In this document: one piece after another, positions 6,354 to 8,689 of the stretch
Position numbering within the stretch: the first letter of the stretch is position 1
Layout of the letters: each line of letters opens with the position of its first letter
Origin: an uncultured Bacilli bacterium
Lineage (GTDB): Bacteria > Bacillota_I > Bacilli_A > RF39 > UBA660
DNA: 8,689 nt
NCBI GenBank assembly: GCA_947624845.1
Contig: CANQMB010000044.1
Span: 1-8,689, forward strand
Reading direction: 5' to 3'
Position numbers and translations under genes: made by a program
The notes under the pieces: model-generated
The model's database searches: none
Seen by the model: only the letters and a program-made list of their open reading frames with translations
What the model was told of the DNA's origin: nothing

Positions 6354-7257
6354 AATAAAAGATATCAATCATAAATATGGGTTTCATGTAAAAGAGTATA
6401 CTTATCAAAATAAAGTGTGTATTTTAACATTAGATCAAGAAAAAATTGTCTTAAAAGAAAGAAAAAGAAATCCAAAAGATCTGTATTATTTTTTAGATAG
6501 TAAAGATTTTCCCTATATTTTAAAATCTAGAAATTCAGAAAAGGATGAATTGTTTGAAATTTATCCTTTTATTGAAGAGATTCATCAAGAAAAAAGTGAA
6601 AAAGCAGTCAATATGATGTATATATTAAGTCTTTTACATAATAAGACAAGTTTCTATAAAGAGTTTTCTTTAGATGATAAAAAAAAGATTTATGAAAGTA
6701 TATATCAACAGATTGATTACTTATATTCTTACTATCAAAATTTACAAGATGTAATTGAAAAGAAAGTATATATGTCTCCATCAGAATATATGCTTATTTT
6801 AAACAGTAGTCCTATTTATTTGGCTTTAAATTATGCCAAAAATACTTTAGAAGAATGGTATCAGGAAGTAAAAGAAAAAAAGAACGTCCGCTATGCATTT
6901 TTGCATAATCGAGTGGAAACGACTCATTTTTTAGAAGGGGAAAATTCTTATTTTATTAGTTGGGATAATGCGAGAAGAGATTTTCCAATTTATGATTTTT
7001 TATATTTTTTTAAAAAAGAATATCAAGATTTAGATATGATTAGCCTCTATCAAATTTATAAGCATAAATATCCTTTTACTAAAGAAGAAGAACTTTTGTT
7101 CTTTACACTCATAGCAATTCCAGAAAAAATTACTTTAGGAAGAAATTCTTACAATCAATATAGTAAAATTTATGATTTTGTTGTCTATTTAGATAAAAGT
7201 CGAGATTTTTTGTTAAAACAAGACAAGTATCACCAAAAAACTGATGAAAAGAAATAA
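6334..7257 (+). CDS. CotS/YsxE-family spore-coat kinase-fold protein (probable pseudokinase)
   Basis: A 307-aa protein of the aminoglycoside-phosphotransferase-like CotS/YsxE family, which in Bacillus is found in the spore coat. A small lobe (about 5-80) with IVLKERKR is followed by a helical lobe. The catalytic-loop region FLHNRVETTHFL (189-200) sits where APH enzymes have HxDxxxxN: here His191 is kept, the catalytic Asp is Arg193 and the Asn is His198. The metal-binding Asp is retained in ISWDNARRDFPIYD (208-221). This argues for a binding or structural role rather than phosphotransfer. The gene overlaps the spoVID-like gene by 20 nt if it starts at 6334, or by 8 nt from a second in-frame ATG at 6346. 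Neither start has a visible SD, so translational coupling is likely. The spoVID-ysxE order matches Bacillus. Confidence 0.75.
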   Translation: MSSIMIKIKDINHKYGFHVKEYTYQNKVCILTLDQEKIVLKERKRNPKDLYYFLDSKDFPYILKSRNSEKDELFEIYPFIEEIHQEKSEKAVNMMYILSLLHNKTSFYKEFSLDDKKKIYESIYQQIDYLYSYYQNLQDVIEKKVYMSPSEYMLILNSSPIYLALNYAKNTLEEWYQEVKEKKNVRYAFLHNRVETTHFLEGENSYFISWDNARRDFPIYDFLYFFKKEYQDLDMISLYQIYKHKYPFTKEEELLFFTLIAIPEKITLGRNSYNQYSKIYDFVVYLDKSRDFLLKQDKYHQKTDEKK

Positions 7258-7434
7258 TCCAAATAAGATGATAGCATTTAATCGAGTTGTAACAAAAATT
7301 AGTAATAGCGATTGATAAAATATGATGACTAAGGTTATTAACATTAAAATTAAATAGAAGAGACTGTTTCTTCTTTTTTGTTTGCAACAATTGCACATGC
7401 AATAAAAGGGGTGTCTAGGATTTCTAAATCTCAT
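7213..7434 (-). CDS. Small cysteine-rich two-helix membrane protein, unrecognised
   Basis: A 73-aa frame filling most of the gap between the ysxE-like and pilin-like genes. The basic N-terminus (RFRNPRHPF) leads into a cysteine cluster C12-x-C14-x-C16-C17, then KQKRRN and two very hydrophobic stretches (about 24-48 and 52-73), so it should be a membrane protein with its cysteine-rich head in the cytoplasm if the positive-inside rule holds. The ATG at 7434 is preceded by AGGTGAT (7439-7445 read in reverse), which matches the extended anti-SD pairing, and this is the main evidence that it is real. A GTG at 7443 lies within that SD and is less likely. The last 45 nt overlap the convergent ysxE-like gene. 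Caution: random antisense reading of AT-rich DNA also gives Phe/Leu/Ile-rich frames. No function is assigned. Confidence 0.5.
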   Translation of the reverse strand: MRFRNPRHPFYCMCNCCKQKRRNSLFYLILMLITLVIIFYQSLLLIFVTTRLNAIILFGLFLFISFLVILVLF

Positions 7435-7449
7435 GATAATCACCTACCA

Positions 7450-7458
7450 TAGTTTATG
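7450..7458 (-). promoter_or_regulatory. Possible sigma-K/sigma-E-type -10 for the small membrane-protein gene
   Basis: The minus strand reads GCATAAACTA (7459-7450), an exact fit to the sigma-K -10 pattern gCATAnnnTA as I recall it and 7 of 8 to sigma-E CATACAnT. A CACA lies 16 nt upstream, compatible with the short sigma-K -35. The predicted start would fall at the edge of the SD (7439-7445), which weakens the call. Confidence 0.3.
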
Positions 7459-7490
7459 CAAAATCAGTCGTAAAGTGTGTGATAATATAG

Positions 7491-7513
7491 AAAGAAAATA
7501 TTTTCTTTTTTTT
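7491..7513 (+). repeat. 18-nt perfect palindrome followed by T8
   Basis: AAAGAAAATATTTTCTTT (7491-7508) is self-complementary and runs into T8 (7506-7513). It could act as a weak terminator for transcripts leaving the ysxE-like gene, for which no other terminator is visible, or as an operator covering the -35 region of the pilin-like gene. All-AT pairing near the centre makes a stable hairpin doubtful. Confidence 0.4.
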
Positions 7514-7519
7514 AATTTT

Positions 7520-7528
7520 TGATATAAT
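7520..7528 (+). promoter_or_regulatory. Extended -10 promoter of the pilin-like gene
   Basis: TGATATAAT: a perfect TATAAT (7523-7528) directly preceded by TGn, the extended -10 element. The -35 region (about 7500-7505) is a poor match and is occupied by the palindrome. The SD GAGGTG (7535-7540) follows. Confidence 0.62.
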
Positions 7529-7544
7529 AAAATAGAGGTGGGCT

Positions 7545-8003
7545 ATGAAAAATAAAGGTTTTACGTTAGTAGAATTAATTGTTGTAATTGCTATTATGGG
7601 TGTATTGTTGATTGTTGCTTTTCCGTCTGTTACGAAATTGCAACAAACGAATAAGTATAAAAAAATTGCCTCTTTTGGTCAGTCAATGGTTGCTAGTTGT
7701 AAACTTTATGTTGATCAAAACCAAGAGGATTTATGGGGAAGTAGTACAGCAACAGGGACAAAAACTGTTCAAATGTCAACTCTAATCAGTGCTAATTTGT
7801 TAAAAGCATATACAGATACGAAAGATAAATGCACTGCTGGTTCTGTTGCGGTTACAAGAACGGGTTCTAAAGATAAATTTGATTATACTTATAGTTATAC
7901 AGTAAATTGTACCGTTTCTTCTGAAACAGCAACTTGTAAAGGGGATGAAAGTACATCTACTTGTACAGTAGGATCTACGGAAGTTTATAACAGTACTGGT
8001 TGA
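7545..8003 (+). CDS. Type IV pilin-like (pseudopilin) protein
   Basis: A 152-aa prepilin with a short leader and the class III signature MKNKG/FTLVELIVVIAIMGVLL: cleavage after G5 by a prepilin peptidase, N-terminal Phe, and Glu at mature position 5. The hydrophobic helix (6-26) continues into the usual amphipathic helix. The C-terminal half is rich in Thr, Ser and Lys, with five Cys (C52, C96, C122, C131, C140) that could form disulfides outside the cell. It is longer than a typical ComGC and has a different C-terminus, so I call it pilin-like rather than naming a competence gene. No pilus ATPase, platform protein or peptidase is in the window. The start is supported by GAGGTG 4 nt before the ATG. 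It ends in TGA, the only TGA stop among the genes here. Confidence 0.88.
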   Translation: MKNKGFTLVELIVVIAIMGVLLIVAFPSVTKLQQTNKYKKIASFGQSMVASCKLYVDQNQEDLWGSSTATGTKTVQMSTLISANLLKAYTDTKDKCTAGSVAVTRTGSKDKFDYTYSYTVNCTVSSETATCKGDESTSTCTVGSTEVYNSTG

Positions 8004-8028
8004 CAAGAATTTAAATTAAAAGTAAAAT
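8000..8028 (+). promoter_or_regulatory. Strong sigma-A promoter of the rubrerythrin gene
   Basis: A perfect TTGACA (8000-8005), a 17-nt spacer and TAAAAT (8023-8028). The -35 hexamer overlaps the TGA stop of the pilin-like gene. This is the closest to consensus of the promoters in the window and suggests high expression. No obvious PerR-type inverted repeat is seen around it. Confidence 0.8.
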
Positions 8029-8053
8029 AAATTGAAGAAAGAAGGTATTAGAA

Positions 8054-8596
8054 ATGGAATTAAAAGGAAGTAAAACAGAACAAAATTTAATGACTGCTTT
8101 TGCAGGAGAAAGTCAGGCAAGAAATAAGTATACTTATTATGCTTCTCGTGCTAAAAAGGATGGTTATGAACAAATCGCTGCTATTTTTGAAGAAACAGCA
8201 AATAATGAAAAAGAGCATGCGAAACTTTGGTTTAAAGAATTACATGGAGGGGCTGTTCCTGAAACTCTTGTAAACTTGGAAGATGCCGCTAGTGGAGAAA
8301 ACTACGAATGGACTGAAATGTATAAAGAATTTGCAGAAGTAGCAAAGGAAGAAGGATTTGATCGTCTCGCTTATTTATTTGAAGAAGTAGGAAAAATTGA
8401 AAAAGAACATGAAGAAAGATATCTTACTTTACTTCAAAATGTAAAGGATGATAAAGTATTCCATAAAGATGGAGATAAAATGTGGATTTGCCGTAATTGT
8501 GGACATGTATATATTGGCAAAGATGCTTTAGAAGTATGCCCAGTATGTGCTCATCCAAAAAGTTATATGGAAGTCAAAGCTGAAAATTATCAATAA
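8054..8596 (+). CDS. rbr: Rubrerythrin (diiron peroxidase with rubredoxin-like domain)
   Basis: A 180-aa cytoplasmic rubrerythrin, which reduces hydrogen peroxide to water in anaerobes using electrons passed through its rubredoxin-like centre. The four-helix ferritin-like domain (about 1-135) carries GES (E19), the first ExxH (E52-H55), EFAEVAKEEGF (E92/E95 are likely ligands) and the second ExxH (E116-H119). The C-terminal rubredoxin-like domain has C146-x2-C149 and C162-x2-C165 for one iron. Length is usual for the short rubrerythrins of Bacillota and Bacteroidota, and no ligand appears to be missing. The start is supported by GAAGG (8041-8045), 8 nt before the ATG. It has its own promoter and terminator and is unrelated in function to its neighbours. 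Confidence 0.96.
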   Translation: MELKGSKTEQNLMTAFAGESQARNKYTYYASRAKKDGYEQIAAIFEETANNEKEHAKLWFKELHGGAVPETLVNLEDAASGENYEWTEMYKEFAEVAKEEGFDRLAYLFEEVGKIEKEHEERYLTLLQNVKDDKVFHKDGDKMWICRNCGHVYIGKDALEVCPVCAHPKSYMEVKAENYQ

Positions 8597-8620
8597 AGTA
8601 AGGATTACTTACTTTTTTTT
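8595..8620 (+). terminator. Intrinsic terminator of the rubrerythrin gene
   Basis: AAAGTAAG (8595-8602) pairs with CTTACTTT (8608-8615) around GATTA, with the T run 8613-8620. The AGTAAG/CTTACT core and T8 tail are the same as in the lon terminator. Confidence 0.85.
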
Positions 8621-8643
8621 GTAAAATTTGACATAAAAAACAT

Positions 8644-8682
8644 AAAAAAAGAAAGACATAAAGGTAGTTACTTTATGGTCTT
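8644..8682 (-). terminator. Intrinsic terminator of a convergent gene beyond the right edge
   Basis: On the minus strand a hairpin (arms 8682-8671 and 8663-8653, pairing AAGA-C-ATAAAG type segments with a one-base bulge and a 7-nt loop) runs into TCT7 (8652-8644). The T run is only on the minus-strand side, so it should end a leftward transcript entering from the right. Confidence 0.65.
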
Positions 8683-8689
8683 GAAAATA

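Noticed and set aside
7130..7402. 90-residue minus-strand open frame
   Set aside because: It runs deep into the ysxE-like gene, lies in another frame of the same strand as the better-supported 73-aa frame, and shows no coherent domain.
8001..8030. TGA at the end of the pilin-like gene read as Trp, adding nine residues up to a TAA
   Set aside because: Trp in tig, lon and other genes is TGG and all large frames close normally under the standard code. The TGA is also explained by the TTGACA hexamer.
8628..8633. TTGACA as a promoter at the right edge
   Set aside because: There is no acceptable -10 at 15-19 nt, and the region is occupied by the minus-strand terminator.

Overview
The window is AT-rich DNA (roughly 30% GC by eye, not computed) with strong Shine-Dalgarno sites, short intergenic gaps and short hairpin + T-run terminators. 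Trp is encoded by TGG throughout and one gene ends in TGA, so the code is the standard bacterial one and not the Mollicutes code. Trigger factor, Lon and a SpoVID/YsxE-like sporulation pair in one direction point to class Bacilli. Rubrerythrin suggests an anaerobic or microaerobic life. An uncultured low-GC gut lineage related to Erysipelotrichales or RF39 would fit, but that placement is inference.

Layout. (1) 1-198, minus strand: a tRNA-Ile(GAT)/tRNA-Asn(GTT) unit with its promoter; the Asn gene is cut by the window edge. (2) 330-1699: a small lipoprotein with its own terminator, then a 275-aa secreted protein I do not recognise. (3) 1769-5535: trigger factor (tig) and the ATP-dependent protease Lon, each with a near-consensus sigma-A promoter and an intrinsic terminator. 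(4) 5592-7257: a SPOCS-like/LysM protein of the SpoVID type overlapping a CotS/YsxE-family kinase-fold protein that lacks the catalytic Asp. (5) 7213-7434, minus strand: a probable 73-aa cysteine-rich membrane protein, convergent with and overlapping the ysxE-like gene. (6) 7545-8003: an orphan type IV pilin-like protein. (7) 8054-8596: rubrerythrin, followed by back-to-back terminators showing that a convergent gene lies beyond the right edge.

How the genes relate. Tig and Lon are the general protein-quality pair: folding at the ribosome exit and ATP-driven degradation. In Bacillus subtilis tig-clpX-lonB-lonA is followed by ysxC, the hem genes and then spoVID-ysxE. Here tig, lon, spoVID-like and ysxE-like remain in that order with everything between them gone, which looks like a condensed ancestral block. 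The spoVID/ysxE-like pair implies that the organism, or a recent ancestor, assembles a spore coat. Possible mother-cell (sigma-E/sigma-K type) promoter motifs lie before the spoVID-like gene and before the small convergent gene, but both are tentative. No CRISPR array, insertion sequence, prophage or obvious defence system is visible.
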